NCBI GenBank assembly: GCA_949752735.1
Contig: OX457041.1
Coordinates: 21,676,117 to 21,740,116, forward strand
Direction of reading: 5' to 3'
Source: Lumbricus terrestris
Taxonomy: Eukaryota; Annelida; Clitellata; Crassiclitellata; Lumbricidae
DNA: 64,000 nucleotides
The notes beneath the pieces are model-generated. The model searched no databases. It worked only from the letters and a program-made list of their open reading frames with translations, and was not told the origin of the DNA. A program made the position numbers and the translations under genes. Shown piece after piece: positions 31,863-46,418 of this stretch. Every line of letters begins with the position of its first letter. Position 1 is the stretch's first letter.

Positions 31863-32869
31863 CAGGGTGCGCCAAAAAAAGTAATCCCCTACGGTTTTCA
31901 GCCCATATCTTGGCCAAACATATGAATTTTTAAATGAAACTTTACAGTCTTAAAGGCAATTCATATTTACGTACAATGGTCAAATTACAAAAAAATATGT
32001 CAAACAGAACAAAAGTTATATCACTTTTAGTGATGCCACCCACCGTTTTTTGACGATTCAAAAACGCGACGCAACAAAAAGTAACAAAAAACCAAATAAA
32101 TTATCCTGGCCAATATCTTGTAAAAAGTAGCAAAAACACGATTTTATTAAGTCTCATCTCAAATAATTGATATCAAATAGGCTTTGATATTGCCAGATGA
32201 TCATTATTATTACTATTTAAAAAAGGAACAGGGTATACCAGCGTAGCTGCACGTCACTGAGAAGTCACATAGCAAGATGACGATCAAATTGGTAAATGAG
32301 AAATCTGTCAGATTAATCAACAGGTCCATCAAGAACTTTGCCAAGAGACTCAAAAGAAATTTTGGCACTGGTGGTTGGCACATTGAACACAAGTTGTGAA
32401 TCACTATCAAGTTCAGTTCCAAACAGTTATTTGAGATATGACTTGATAAAATCACGTTTTTTAACTTTTTGTTGCGTTACGCTTTTAATCGTCAAAAACG
32501 GTGGGTGGTCTCACTAAAACTGGTATAACTTTGTTGTGTTTGAAATATTTTGATGAATTCTGGCCACCATGTGTAAATATGAATTGTCTTTAAACCTGTA
32601 AAGATTCATTTTGAAATTCTTACTTCTGGCCATGATATTAACAAAAACACCGAATTTTTTTGCGTTTCGTTTCTGAATCGTCAAAAAACGGGGGTGGCCT
32701 CACTAAAAGTGATATAACTTTTGTTCTGTTTGAAATATTTTTTTGTAGTTTTGCAATTGTACGTAAATATGAATTGCGTTTAAGACTGTAAAGTTTCATT
32801 TAAAAATTCGTATGTTTGGGCAAGATATGGGCTAAAAACTGTAGGGGATTACTTTTTTGGCGCACCCTG
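31863..32869. mobile_element. Mariner-like element inserted in a (TATG)n array (1007 bp)
   Basis: Ends CAGGGTGCGCCAAAAAAAGT and ACTTTTTTGGCGCACCCTG, TA flanks supplied by the surrounding TATG repeats. TIRs are long and share the TTTTTTGACGATTCAAAA block with 24959-26343. No transposase. Confidence 0.88.
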
Positions 32870-33036
32870 TATGTATGTATGTATGTATGTATGTATGTAT
32901 GTATGTATGTATGTATGTATGTATGTATGTATGTATGTATGTATGTATGTATGTATGTATGTATGTATGTATGTATGTATGTATGTATTTATTTATGGCT
33001 TTGTAAGTATTTATATTATTATTTATCATTATCACT

Positions 33037-33075
<39 letters not shown>

Positions 33076-33085
33076 GTCGTCGTCA
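32870..33085. repeat. (TATG)n and (ATC)n microsatellites
   Basis: TATG units 32870-32990, then ATC units about 33042-33085. Cys/Tyr/Val/Met and His/Tyr/Thr pseudo-ORFs arise from these. Confidence 0.92.
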
Positions 33086-34181
33086 TGATCATCATTATCA
33101 CTATTATCATCAACGTCATCAGCAGGAGCATCACTTTTAAGGTTATTATCTGAACGAATGCTGATTGTTTCCAAATTTAACTTCGGATAGACAAGTCTGT
33201 ATCAAGTAGGACTCAAGCGATACAGTACAAACAACGAAAAAACGACAGCAACAAAAAGAAGTTATGGTTATTATATCTGGACAATTAAACTATTTTATCC
33301 GTTTACTGTTTGTTGCCAGAGGGAATAATCCTTTACAAGTCTACATGAAAGATTGCTTAGAGAAAGTTTTGTCCTATTCGCCTAAACGCAATTAAAACGA
33401 GCTAATCGAGCGCATCGAATTCTCTTAAGGCACTTCGACGCTCTATCATCGCCCTCGGTAATCAAGGTGACACAGTGTCTGTTGCTATAGCGACGCTCCA
33501 AATAGCCTCTGCAGGCGAGATCATCTGGAAGGATTGTTCCATCCAAAACGAACTTCATGGAGTTTACATCAAACGATGCTCTGCTCCATACTGCCCCTGA
33601 AACTTTTCAAACAGCATTTTATGAGCTCTTCTATGAAGGTATACAGGGGAAAAGAGGTAAAAACGTAATGGCACATTAAGAAGATAAAGTAATCCCATAA
33701 AGTAGATGCAGGAAATTCACGTGCATCGTTTCGCTGCTTAAAGACCTTTCCCTTTTCATGGGCATGTCACGCTGAGAGAGCTTCTGAATAGCTCTGCTGT
33801 GAGAAGCGCTTTACAAATGTTTTATTATATTATATTATATTAGATTAGATTAGATTAGATTAGATTAGATTAGATTAGATTAGATTAGATGTATACAGAG
33901 CAACGCTTTCAAAGTGAGTTCCTCGTTGAGGAGCAGACAAGGGTTCCGTCAGGAAATTGGATAGGAGAGTTATTTGGGTCCGTCGTCACCTTAAAAGTCA
34001 TACTCTATATTCACTAGGTTAGAAGGATCAGATCATTACAGGCCAGTTTATAGATTGGAACATAGGTCACAGAGTAAATCACATAGGAGAGCAGATGGAA
34101 GATCATATCAAGCAGATCATAGATAAGAATGAAGATAGTATCATTCAGATGAGATTATAATTGAGATAAAAGATAAAGATC
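33086..34181. other. Non-coding transition into the satellite
   Basis: Contains a degraded L2/SINE-type tail near 33765-33825 (GAGCTTCTGAATAGC, GAAGCGCTTTACAAATG), an (ATTAG)n run at about 33842-33888, and degenerate GATAAGATC-like sequence leading into the array. No coding. Confidence 0.55.
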
Positions 34182-37100
34182 ATAGATTAGATTAGATCGG
34201 GTGAGATTAGATCGGATTAGATCGGATGAGATTAGATAAGATTTTATATAAGATTAAATGAGATTAGATAAGATAAGATCGGATGAGATTAGATAAGATT
34301 AGATCAGATGAGATTAGATAAGATTAGATCAGATGAGATTAGATAAGATTAGATCGGATGAGATTAGATAAGATTAGATCGGATGAGATTAGATAAGATT
34401 AGATCGGATGAGATTAGATAAGATTAGATCGGATGAGATTAGATAAGATTACATCGATTGAGATTAGATAAGATTAGATCGGATGAGATGAGATAAGATT
34501 AGATCGGATGAGATTAGATAAGATAAGATCGGATGAGATTAGATAAGATAAGATCGGATGAGATTAGATAAGATTAGATCGGATGAGATTAGATAAGATT
34601 AGATCGATTGAGATTAGATAAGATTAGATCGGATGAGATGAGATAAGATTAGATCGGATGAGATTAGATAAGATAAGATCGGATGAGATTAGATAAGATA
34701 AGATCGGATGAGATTAGATAAGATTAGATCGGATGAGATTAGATAAGATTAGATCGGATGAGATTAGATAAGATTAGATCGGATGAGATTAGATAAGATT
34801 AGATCAGATGAGATTAGATAAGATTAGATCGGATGAGATTAGATAAGATTAGATCAGATGAGATTAGATAAGATTAGATCGGATGAGATTAGATAAGATT
34901 AGATCGGATGAGATTAGATAAGATTACATCGATTGAGATTAGATAAGATTAGATCGGATGAGATGAGATAAGATTAGATCGGATGAGATTAGATAAGATA
35001 AGATCGGATGAGATTAGATAAGATTAGATCGGATGAGATTAGATAAGATTAGATCGGATGAGATTAGATAAGATTAGATCGATTGAGATTAGATAAGATT
35101 AGATCGGATGAGATGAGATAAGATTAGATCGGATGAGATTAGATAAGATAAGATCGGATGAGATTAGATAAGATTAGATCGGATGAGATGAGATAAGATT
35201 AAATCAGATGAGATTAGATAAGATTAGGTCGGATGAGATGAGATAAGATTAGATCAGATGAGATTAGATAAGATTAGATCGGATGAGATTAGATAAGATT
35301 AGATCGGATGAGATTAGATAAGATTAGATCGGATGAGATTAGATAAGATTAGATCGGATGAGATTAGATAAGATTAGATCGGATGAGATTAGATAAGATT
35401 AGATCGGATGAGATGAGATAAGATTAGATCAGATGAGATTAGATAAGATTAGGTCGGATGAGATGAGATAAGATTAGATCAGATGAGATTAGATAAGATT
35501 AGATCGGATGAGATTAGATAAGATTAGATCGGATGAGATTAGATAAGATTAGATCGATTGAGATTAGATAAGATTAGATCAGATGAGATTAGATAAGATT
35601 AGATCGGATGAGATTAGATAAGATTAGATCGGATGAGATTAGATCGGATTAGATCAGATGAGATTAGATAAGATTAGATCTAATGAGATTAGATAAGATT
35701 AGATCTAATGAGATTAGATAAGATTAGATCGGATGAGATTAGATAAGATTAGATTAGATTAGATTAGATAAGATTAGATCAGATGAGATTAGATAAGATT
35801 AGATCGGATGAGATTAGATAAGATTAGATCGGATGAGATTAGATAAGATTAGATCGGATGAGATTAGATAAGATTAGATCGGATGAGATTAGATAAGATT
35901 AGATCAGATGAGATTAGATAAGATAGGATCGGATGAGATTAGATAAGATAAGATCGGATGAGATTAGATAAGATTAGATCGGATGAGATTAGATAAGATT
36001 AGATCGGATGAGATTAGATAAGATTAGATCGGATGAGATTAGATAAGATTAGATCTAATGAGATTAGATAAGATTAGATCAGATGAGATTAGATAAGATT
36101 AGATCGGATGAGATTAGATAAGATTAGATCAGATGAGATTAGATAAGATTAGATCGGATGAGATTAGATAAGATAAGATCGGATGAGATTAGATAAGATT
36201 AGATCGGATGAGATTAGATAAGATTAGATCTAATGAGATTAGATAAGATTAGATCGGATGAGATTAGATAAGATTAGATCTAATGAGATTAGATAAGATT
36301 AGATCGGATGAGATGAGATAAGATTAGATCAGATGAGATTAGATAAGATTAGATCGGATGAGATTAGATAAGATAAGATCGGATGAGATTAGATAAGATT
36401 AGATCGGATGAGATTAGATAAGATTAGATCTAATGAGATTAGATAAGATTATATCGGATGAGATTAGATAAGATAAGATCGGATGAGATTAGATAAGATT
36501 AGATCTAATGAGATTAGATAAGATTAGATCTAATGAGATTAGATAAGATTAGATCGGATGAGATTAGATAAGATTAGATTAGATTAGATTAGATCGGATG
36601 AGATGAGATAAGATTAGATCAGATGAGATTAGATAAGATTAGATCAGATGAGATTAGATAAGATTAGATCGGATGAGATTAGATAAGATTAGATCGGATG
36701 AGATTAGACAAGATTAGATCGGATGAGATTAGATAAGATTAGATCTAATGAGATTAGATAAGATTAGATTAGATAAGATTAGATCGGATGAGATTAGATA
36801 AGATTAGATCGGATGAGATTAGATAAGATTAGATCTAATGAGATTAGATAAGATTAGATCAGATTAGATTAGATTAGATTAGATTAGATTAGATTAGATC
36901 GGATGAGATGAGATAAGATTAGATCAGATGAGATTAGATAAGATTAGATCAGATGAGATTAGATAAGATTAGATCGGATGAGATTAGATAAGATTAGATC
37001 GGATGAGATTAGATAAGATTAGATCGGATGAGATTAGATAAGATTAGATCTAATGAGATTAGATAAGATTAGATTAGATAAGATTAGATCGGATGAGATT

Positions 37101-40100
37101 AGATAAGATTAGATCTAATGAGATTAGATAAGATTAGATCGGATGAGATTAGATAAGATTAGATCGGATGAGATTAGATAAGATAAGATCGATTGAGATT
37201 AGATAAGATTAGATCGGATGAGATTAGATAAGATTAGATCGGATGAGATTAGATAAGATTAGATCGGATGAGATTAGATAAGATTAGATCGGATGAGATG
37301 AGATAAGATTAGATCAGATGAGATTAGATAAGATTAGATCGGATGAGATTAGATAAGATAAGATCGGATGAGATTAGATAAGATTAGATCGGATGAGATT
37401 AGATAAGATTAGATCTAATGAGATTAGATAAGATTAGATCGGATGAGATTAGATAAGATAAGATCGGATGAGATTAGATAAGATTAGATCGGATGAGATT
37501 AGATAAGATTAGATCTAATGAGATTAGATAAGATTAGATCGAATGAGATTAGATAAGATTAGATCGGATGAGATTAGATAAGATAAGATCGGATGAGATT
37601 AGATAAGATTAGATGGGATGAGATTAGATAAGATTAGGTCGGATGAGATGAGATAAGATTAGATCAGATGAGATTAGATAAGATTAGATCGGATGAGATT
37701 AGATAAGATTAGATCGGATGAGATTAGATAAGATTAGATCGGATGAGATTAGATAAGATTAGATCGTATGAGATTAGATAAGATAAGATCGATTGAGATT
37801 AGATAAGATTAGATCGGATGAGATTAGATAAGATTAGATCGGATGAGATTAGATAAGATTAGATCGGATGAGATTAGATAAGATTAGATGGGATGAGATT
37901 AGATAAGATAAGATCGATTGAGATTAGATAAGATTAGGTCGGATGAGATGAGATAAGATTAGATCAGATGAGATTAGATAAGATTAGGTCGGATGAGATG
38001 AGATAAGATTAGATCAGATGAGATTAGATAAGATTAGATCGGATGAGATTAGATAAGATTAGATCGGATGAGATTAGATAAGATTAGATCGATTGAGATT
38101 AGATAAGATTAGATCAGATGAGATTAGATAAGATTAGATCGGATGAGATTAGATAAGATTAGATCGGATGAGATTAGATAAGATTAGATCGATTGAGATT
38201 AGATAAGATTAGATCGGATGAGATTAGATAAGATTAGATCGGATGAGATTAGATAAGATTAGATCGAATGAGATTAGATAAGATAAGATCGGATGAGAAT
38301 AGATAAGATTAGATGGGATGAGATTAGATAAGATTAGGTCGGATGAGATGAGATAAGATTAGATCGATTGAGATTAGATAAGATTAGATCGACTGAGATT
38401 AGATAAGATTAGATCAGATGAGATTAGATAAGATTAGATCGGATGAGATTAGATAAGATTAGATCGGATGAGATTAGATAAGATTAGATCGGATGAGATT
38501 AGATAAGATTAGATCGGATGAGATTAGATAAGATTAGATCGGATGAGATTAGAAAAGATTAGATCGGATGAGATTAGATAAGATTAGATCGAATGAGATT
38601 AGATAAGATAAGATCGGATGAGATTAGATAAGATTAGATGGGATGAGATTAGATAAGATTAGGTCGGATGAGATGAGATAAGATTAGATCAGATGAGATA
38701 AGATAAGATTAGATCGGATGAGATTAGATAAGATTAGATCGGATGAGATTAGATAAGATTAGATCGGATGAGATTAGATAAGATTAGATCGTATGAGATT
38801 AGATAAGATAAGATCGATTGAGATTAGATAAGATTAGATCGGATGAGATTAGATAAGATTAGATCGGATGAGATTAGATAAGATTAGATCGGATGAGATT
38901 AGATAAGATTAGATGGGATGAGATTAGATAAGATAAGATCGATTGAGATTAGATAAGATTAGGTCGGATGAGATGAGATAAGATTAGATCAGATGAGATT
39001 AGATAAGATTAGATCGGATGAGATTAGATAAGATTAGATCAGATGAGATTAGATAAGATTAGATGGGATGAGATTAGATAAGATTAGGTCGGATGAGATG
39101 AGATAAGATTAGATCAGATGAGATTAGATAAGATTAGATCGGATGAGATTAGATAAGATTAGATCGAATGAGATTAGATAAGATAAGATCGGATGAGATT
39201 AGATAAGATTAGATGGGATGAGATTAGATAAGATTAGGTCGGATGAGATGAGATAAGATTAGATCAGATGAGATTAGATAAGATTAGATCGGATGAGATT
39301 AGATAAGATTAGATCGAATGAGATTAGATAAGATAAGATCGGATGAGATTAGATAAGATTAGATGGGATGAGATTAGATAAGATAAGATCGATTGAGATT
39401 AGATAAGATTAGGTCGAATGAGATGAGATAAGATTAGATCAGATGAGATTAGATAAGATTAGATCGGATGAGATTAGATAAGATTAGATCAGATGAGATT
39501 AGATAAGATTAGATCGTATGAGATTAGATAAGATAAGATCGATTGAGATTAGATAAGATTAGATCGGATGAGATTAGATAAGATTAGATCGGATGAGATT
39601 AGATAAGATTAGATGGGATGAGATTAGATAAGATTAGGTCGGATGAGATGAGATAAGATTAGATCAGATGAGATTAGATAAGATTAGATCGGATGAGATT
39701 AGATAAGATTAGATCGAATGAGATTAGATAAGATAAGATCGGATGAGATTAGATAAGATTAGATGGGATGAGATTAGATAAGATTAGGTCGGATGAGATG
39801 AGATAAGATTAGATCAGATGAGATTAGATAAGATTAGATCGTATGAGATTAGATAAGATAAGATCGATTGAGATTAGATAAGATTAGATCGGATGAGATT
39901 AGATAAGATTAGATCGATTGAGATTAGATAAGATTAGATCGGATGAGATTAGATAAGATTAGATCGGATGAGATTAGATAAGATTAGATCGGATGAGATT
40001 AGATAAGATTAGATGGGATGAGATTAGATAAGATTAGATCGGATGAGATTAGATAAGATTAGATCGGATGAGATTAGATAAGATTAGATCGGATGAGATT

Positions 40101-43100
40101 AGATAAGATTAGATCGGATGAGATTAGATAAGATTAGATCGGATGAGATTAGATAAGATTAGATCGGATGAGATTAGATAAGATTAGATCGGATGAGATT
40201 AGATAAGATTAGATCGGATGAGATTAGATTACATTAGATCGGATGAGATTAGATAAGATTAGATCGGATGAGATTAGATAAGATTAGATCGGATGAGATG
40301 AGATAAGATTAGATCAGATGAGATTAGATAAGATTAGATCGGATGAGATTAGATAAGATAAGATCGGATGAGATTAGATAAGATTAGATCGGATGAGATT
40401 AGATTAGATTAGATCGAATGAGATTAGATAAGATTAGATCGGATGAGATTAGATAAGATTAGATCGGATGAGATTAGATAAGATTAGATCGGATGAGATT
40501 AGATAAGATTAGATCGGATGAGATTAGATTAGATTAGATCGGATGAGATTAGATAAGATTAGGTCGGATGAGATTAGATAAGATTAGATCAGATGAGATT
40601 AGATAAGATTAGATTAGATAAGATTAGATCGGATGAGATTAGATAAGATTAGATTAGATAAGATTAGATCGGATGAGATTAGATAAGATTAGATCGGATG
40701 AGATTAGATTAGATTAGATCGAATAAGATTAGATAAGATTAGATCGGATGATATTAGATAAGATTAGATCGGATGAGATTAGATAAGATTAGATCGGATG
40801 AGATTAGATAAGATTAGATCGGATGAGATTAGATTAGATTAGATCGGATGAGATTAGATAAGATTAGATCGGATGAGATTAGATTAGATTAGATCGGATG
40901 AGATTAGATAAGATTAGATCGGATGAGATTAGATAAGATTAGATCGGATGAGATTAGATTAGATTAGATCGGATGAGATTAGATAAGATTAGGTCGGATG
41001 AGATTAGATAAGATTAGATCAGATGAGATTAGATAAGATTAGATTAGATGAGATTAGATAAGATTAGATGGGATGAGATTAGATAAGATTAGATCGGATG
41101 AGATTAGATAAGATTAGATCGGATGAGATTAGATTAGATTAGATCGAATGAGATTAGATAAGATTAGATCGGATGAGATTAGATAAGATTAGATCGGATG
41201 AGATTAGATAAGATTAGATCGGATGAGATTAGATTAGATTAGATCGAATGAGATTAGATAAGATTAGATCGGATGAGATTAGATAAGATTAGATCGGATG
41301 AGATTAGATAAGATTAGATCGGATGAGATTAGATAAGATTAGATCGGATGAGATTAGATTAGATTAGATCGAATGAGATTAGATAAGATTAGATCGGGTG
41401 AGATTAGATAAGATTAGATCGGATGAGATTAGATAAGATTAGATCGGATGAGATTAGATAAGATTAGATCGGATGAGATTAGATTAGATTAGATCGGATG
41501 AGATTAGATAAGATTAGGTCGGATGAGATTAGATAAGATTAGATCAGATGAGATTAGATAAGATTAGATTAGATAAGATTAGATCGGATGAGATTAGATA
41601 AGATTAGATTAGATAAGATTAGATCGGATGAGATTAGATAAGATTAGATCGGATGAGATTAGATTAGATTAGATCGAATGAGATTAGATAAGATTAGATC
41701 GGATGAGATTAGATAAGATTAGATCGGATGAGATTAGATAAGATTAGATCGGATGAGATTAGATTAGATTAGATCGGATGAGATTAGATAAGATTAGATC
41801 GGATGAGATTAGATAAGATTAGATCGGATGAGATTAGATAAGATTAGATCAGATGAGATTAGATAAGATTAGATCGGATGAGATTAGATTAGATTAGATC
41901 GAATGAGATTAGATAAGATTAGATCGGATGAGATTAGATAAGATTAGATCGGATGAGATTAGATAAGATTAGATCGGATGAGATTAGATTAGATTAGATC
42001 GGATGAGATTAGATAAGATTAGATCGGATGAGATTAGATTAGATTAGATCGGATGAGATTAGATAAGATTAGATCGAATGAGATTAGATAAGATTAGATC
42101 GGATGAGATTAGATTAGATTAGATCGAATGAGATTAGATTAGATTAGATCGAATGAGATTAGATAAGATTAGATCGGATGAGATTAGATTAGATTAGATC
42201 GAATGAAATTAGATAAGATTAGATCGGATGAGATTAGATAAGATTAGATCGAATGAGATTAGATTAGATTAGATGGGATGAGATTAGATAAGATTAGGTC
42301 GGATGAGATGAGATAAGATTAGATCAGATGAGATTAGATAAGATTAGATCGGATGAGATTAGATAAGATTAGATCGAATGAGATTAGATAAGATAAGATC
42401 GGATGAGATTAGATAAGATTAGATGGGATGAGATTAGATAAGATTAGGTCGGATGAGATGAGATAAGATTAGATCAGATGAGATTAGATAAGATTAGATC
42501 GGATGAGATTAGATAAGATTAGATCTAGTGAGATTAGATAAGATTAGATCGGATGAGATTAGATAAGATTAGATTAGATTAGATTAGATTAGATAAGATT
42601 AGATCAGATGAGACTAGATAAGATTAGATCGGATGAGATTAGATAAGATTAGATCTAATGAGATTAGATAAGATTAGATCGGATGAGATTAGATAAGATT
42701 AGATCGGATGAGATTAGATAAGATTAGATCGATTGAGATTAGATAAGATTAGGTCGGATGAGATGAGATAAGATTAGATCGGATGAGATTAGATAAGATA
42801 AGATCGGATGAGATTAGATAAGATTAGATCGGATGAGATGAGATAAGATTAGATCAGATGAGATTAGATAAGATTAGATCGGATGAGATTAGATAAGATT
42901 AGATCGGATGAGATTAGATAAGATTAGATCGGATGAGATTAGATAAGATTAGATCGGATGAGATTAGATTAGATTAGATCGGATGAGATGAGATAAGATT
43001 AGATCAGATGAGATTAGATAAGATTAGATCGGATGAGATTAGATAAGATTAGATCGGATGAGATTAGATTAGATTAGATCGAATGAGATTAGATCGGATG

Positions 43101-43154
43101 AGATTAGATCGGATTAGATGAGATGAGTTGAGATTAGATTAGATCTAATGAGAC
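34182..43154 (+). repeat. ~9-kb satellite array of 25-bp monomers (AGATT pentamer family)
   Basis: About 360 tandem 25-bp monomers, each made of five pentamers in the order AGATC, GGATG, AGATT, AGATA, AGATT. Variants change single pentamers (AGATC to AGGTC or AGATG; GGATG to AGATG, TAATG or GATTG). A run of variants starting AGATGGGATG, then AGGTCGGATGAGATG, recurs at exact 150-bp steps (near 39061, 39211, 39361; 39611, 39761; 42271, 42421), a six-monomer higher-order unit. Stop codons in all frames explain the lack of ORFs. Confidence 0.95.
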
Positions 43155-43978
43155 TGACCTTCCAATGGATTCGTTTCCAATCCCTGAAGCGTTCTGTTGT
43201 TGGTCAGGCAAATCGTCATCGCGTCATGAAAGGATTTCAACAGATTTGATCTGTCCAATAAAAACAAAGACACAATTAACAGTCATTTAGCCGCAACCAA
43301 GATAGTATGCAAGGCACCATCCGTCTAAGCAAAGGCTAGTAAAGTCAAGCGAAGTAATGTGAAGCAGGGCAAGGAAATGCAATTTTTATCGCAAACTTGC
43401 ATAGCGCCTTTTTTGCAGAAACTTCTCAACCGGACGACATAGGAATCATGATCGAATGGAATAATTTTCACCTGTGAGATAAGCTACAGTTGGCTGTTCC
43501 AAGCTTATCTATGTGTGACGAGATAAGACAGAGAACGGGGAGTAGACGTATGCAGAGATATCGCTCATTTGTCTGACCCCCTCTTCCAGGAAAAGTCTTC
43601 CTATGACCGATAAACCTTTCAAAATCCCTATTCAGTACCTGAATAAATGTTTGAGTGGAGACTTGTGGGCCAAGTGTCAGGGTCGTAACTAGGATTTTTC
43701 GTTTTGGTGGGCATGAAGAGTGCGTGCGGCTGCAGGAGTTTATAGGGGTAAACCGCGTAAGCATACAGCGGCTTGATTTATTTGGGGGGCTTCAGCTTCG
43801 TTGGGGGGTTGATCCCCAAAGCCCAACGCAGGAAATTATTTTCGCAGGGGGTACAAAACACATCGGTCACTGCAAAATATTTTAGCTTTAGCTTGAGAAA
43901 TACAAGGCAGGAAATTAAGAATATGGGCATATTTTTTCTTGGAGGTTTATAAATTGAAATTCTCGGTTTCGCCTTGTG
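43155..43978. other. Non-coding sequence after the satellite
   Basis: A TE-like GGGGGG-rich patch lies near 43780-43860 (GGGGGGCTTCAGCTTCGTTG), without clear ends. A 98-aa minus frame at 43468-43764 has no recognised domain. Confidence 0.45.
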
Positions 43979-44232
43979 CAGTGGCTTATACAAGGGGTTT
44001 CGGGGGTTAAGCCCCCCAACTGGCCTAGGCAAAAAATTCAAAGGTTATTTATCTACATAAATAAGCAAAATAATTGCTTGTAGTAACAATTGTTTTTCTT
44101 ATACTTTATTCCCTTTGTTATTTTATTCCCTTTTTATTTACTGTAATACTGTTGGGTTGGTGTCAGAAAGGGCATCCGGCCAGGCCATAAAACCTCCAAA
44201 GCCCCCATCATAAATTCCTGGCTACGCCACTG
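43979..44232. mobile_element. 254-bp hAT MITE
   Basis: TIRs CAGTGGCTTATAC and CTGGCTACGCCACTG; 8-bp flanks GCCTTGTG (43971-43978) and ACCTTGTG (44233-44240), 7 of 8 identical. Same family as 20926-21175. Confidence 0.88.
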
Positions 44233-44555
44233 ACCTTGTGAATCATTAGCTATAAGTGCTAAGAATTTTGTTAAAGCCAAAAAAGCAGCTAAAATGGGCG
44301 TCAATTTTCCTGCGAGGGGATGGGCAAGTGCCCCCTTTTCCACCTATACGTGTGGCGTCCCTGGCTGCGAGTCAGAGAGAAATACGAATCTCAAACTCGC
44401 CGATAAACGGTATACATTGCGCTCTTGTAACTAAGTGTTATGGCGCCATACAAATTGTCATTGCCATTATTATCATTATTATTTCTATCATTGTTATTTT
44501 TACTACTATTATTTGTTCTTTATCAACATCATCATCATCATCATCGTTCGTGGGT

Positions 44556-45180
44556 TCAACACCCGTTGGTGTCAATCGCAAGTTTCACTGTTTGTCTCCA
44601 TGCACTCTTCTCTTGTGCTATCAGGCTGAGTCCGTGTATGTCCATACCGCACCAATCCCTGACATCGTCCAACCATTCTCTACTTGGTCTTCCTCTAATT
44701 CCCGTACCGTCGATCATTCCGAATATGGTCTGCTTTACTAGTCGGTTGTTATTCATTCTACATACATGACCGAAAAACTTGAGTTTCATTTCCATTATTT
44801 GCTGCATTATGTTTCTGGTGTTTTTCACTCTTTTGCGCACTTCCTTGTTTGTTATCTTCTGCTGCCATCTGATGCGTAGTATTCTTCTGTATCATCTCAT
44901 CTCGAATGCTAATAGTTTGTCCTTGTCGTGTTTGCGTAGCGTCCATGTTTGACATGCATATAGTAGTACACTGAATATGCATGTTTTGATGATCTTTATC
45001 TCTGTCTGTATACTAATCTCACGGCTCCTCCAGATACTTCCGAAGCCCGCCATTGCTCCTGCTGCTTTCGCTATTCTTCTCCTTATCTCCTTCCCACAAT
45101 CGTTGTCCCAAGTCAGCAGACTTCCCAGATACACAAATTCCTCCACGTTCTCTAGGTTTTCTCCGTCCACCTCCACCACC
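44556..45180 (-). pseudogene. LINE reverse transcriptase C-terminal fragment, frameshifted
   Basis: The minus strand from 45179 reads VEEFVYLGSLLTWDNDCGKE, then IRRRIAKAAGAM and LYACQTWTLRKHDKDKLLAF. After a frameshift near 44890 it continues with KFFGHVCRMNNNRLVKQTIF and GRPSREWLDDV. This is the usual order at the end of RTE/Jockey-like LINE ORFs (YLG...EI..RI..A...F / LLYG.E.W / L..FGH..R / GRP...W). It is 5'-truncated. Confidence 0.88.
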
Positions 45181-45274
45181 CTCGTTATTATTTATTATAG
45201 ATTAAATTATTATTTACTATGGATTAATAGATTAGATTTGTGTAAGATAAGACAATAGCACTACAGCGAACGAT

Positions 45275-45279
45275 CATTG

Positions 45280-45327
<48 letters not shown>

Positions 45328-45336
45328 CCGTCGTCG

Positions 45337-45404
<68 letters not shown>

Positions 45405-45500
45405 GCCGCCATCATCATCATCAGCATCAGCAGCATCATCAGCATCAGCATCCTCATCGTCATTATCATCAGCAGCATCTACATCATCATTATCATCACT
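45275..45500. repeat. (ATC)n microsatellite
   Basis: ATC triplets with CGT and GCA interruptions, over 200 bp; yields poly-Ser, poly-Asp or poly-Met frames only. Confidence 0.95.
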
Positions 45501-46416
45501 CATCAGCTTGTCGTCGTTATGAGAAAATACCTCAGTGATTTGCAACAAGCTCAGCATTCTCGTGCATTTAAAAGCAGAATTTTGACAAACTGTTTCAAAG
45601 GTCTCGTTTCTCCTCTCCTTCTCTTATCTCGTGGCCATGGGTCAGATTCATTTCTTTGACTCGCTTTGACTGGTTTAGAACTTCCCTCTGAAACGAAAAC
45701 ACAGGCCTTCTGTCATCGCTCCCAGTTACATGATCATTCATTCATTTCGAGAATTTATACGACACGTTTTTAAGAAGCATACTCAGAGGAGCTCGCAGAA
45801 CAGCCACAACTAAAAAGGTGAGATTTCAGCGACTTATTAAAAGCAGGGGAATTTTGCCTACGCATATGTCGCAAGGCTAGTGGAATGCCATTCTAGATAG
45901 CGGGCCCACAATATAAATGACACGTAGCCTAAATACACTACGTTACATCACAATTTATTGATATTACTCGGACCATCGTATAACTTAGCATCACAGTTTA
46001 TTGCTTAATCATGATATAACAATAGACCAGAGACTGCAGCGCTGACAAAATCAAGACAGAATAAGCCACAAGGAAGATGTTGGCAGTTGTATGAAAGTAT
46101 GTGAACATGGCACAATAGTAACAAGTTACGATATAACAAAGAGGATGTACCGGGTACCCATGCCCTGAGGCAAACAACAATTGACTCGCTAGGGGGCGCT
46201 GCTACTGAGACAACAATTGACTCGCTAGGGGCGCTGCAACTTAATTCGCTAGTGGAGCAGAAATCTTCAGTGTCTTTCTAACCCGGAAGAGATTTGAAAC
46301 CCGAACCTTAGCATTACGCTGAAAGTCCAGCAGAGCGTTACCCACACTAGAGAGTGTCTTACCTTATAAAAACATTAGATGCCATCAATTTGCATTTTAG
46401 TTATTCAAAGAGTCTT
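45501..46416. other. Non-coding; probable first intron of the candidate gene on the minus strand
   Basis: Contains a degraded SINE/L2-like tail near 45745-45805 and a short tandem duplication with ACAATTGACTCGCTAGG at 46170-46250. No downstream exon of the 46419-46638 gene was recognised. Confidence 0.45.
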
Positions 46417-46418
46417 AC

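Noticed and set aside
34182..43154. Telomeric repeat
   Set aside because: The unit is built from AGATT/GATTA pentamers, not TTAGGG or TTAGG, and both ends lead into ordinary sequence.
45224..45557. Poly-Asp, poly-Met and poly-Ser frames
   Set aside because: Translation of an ATC triplet array in three frames.
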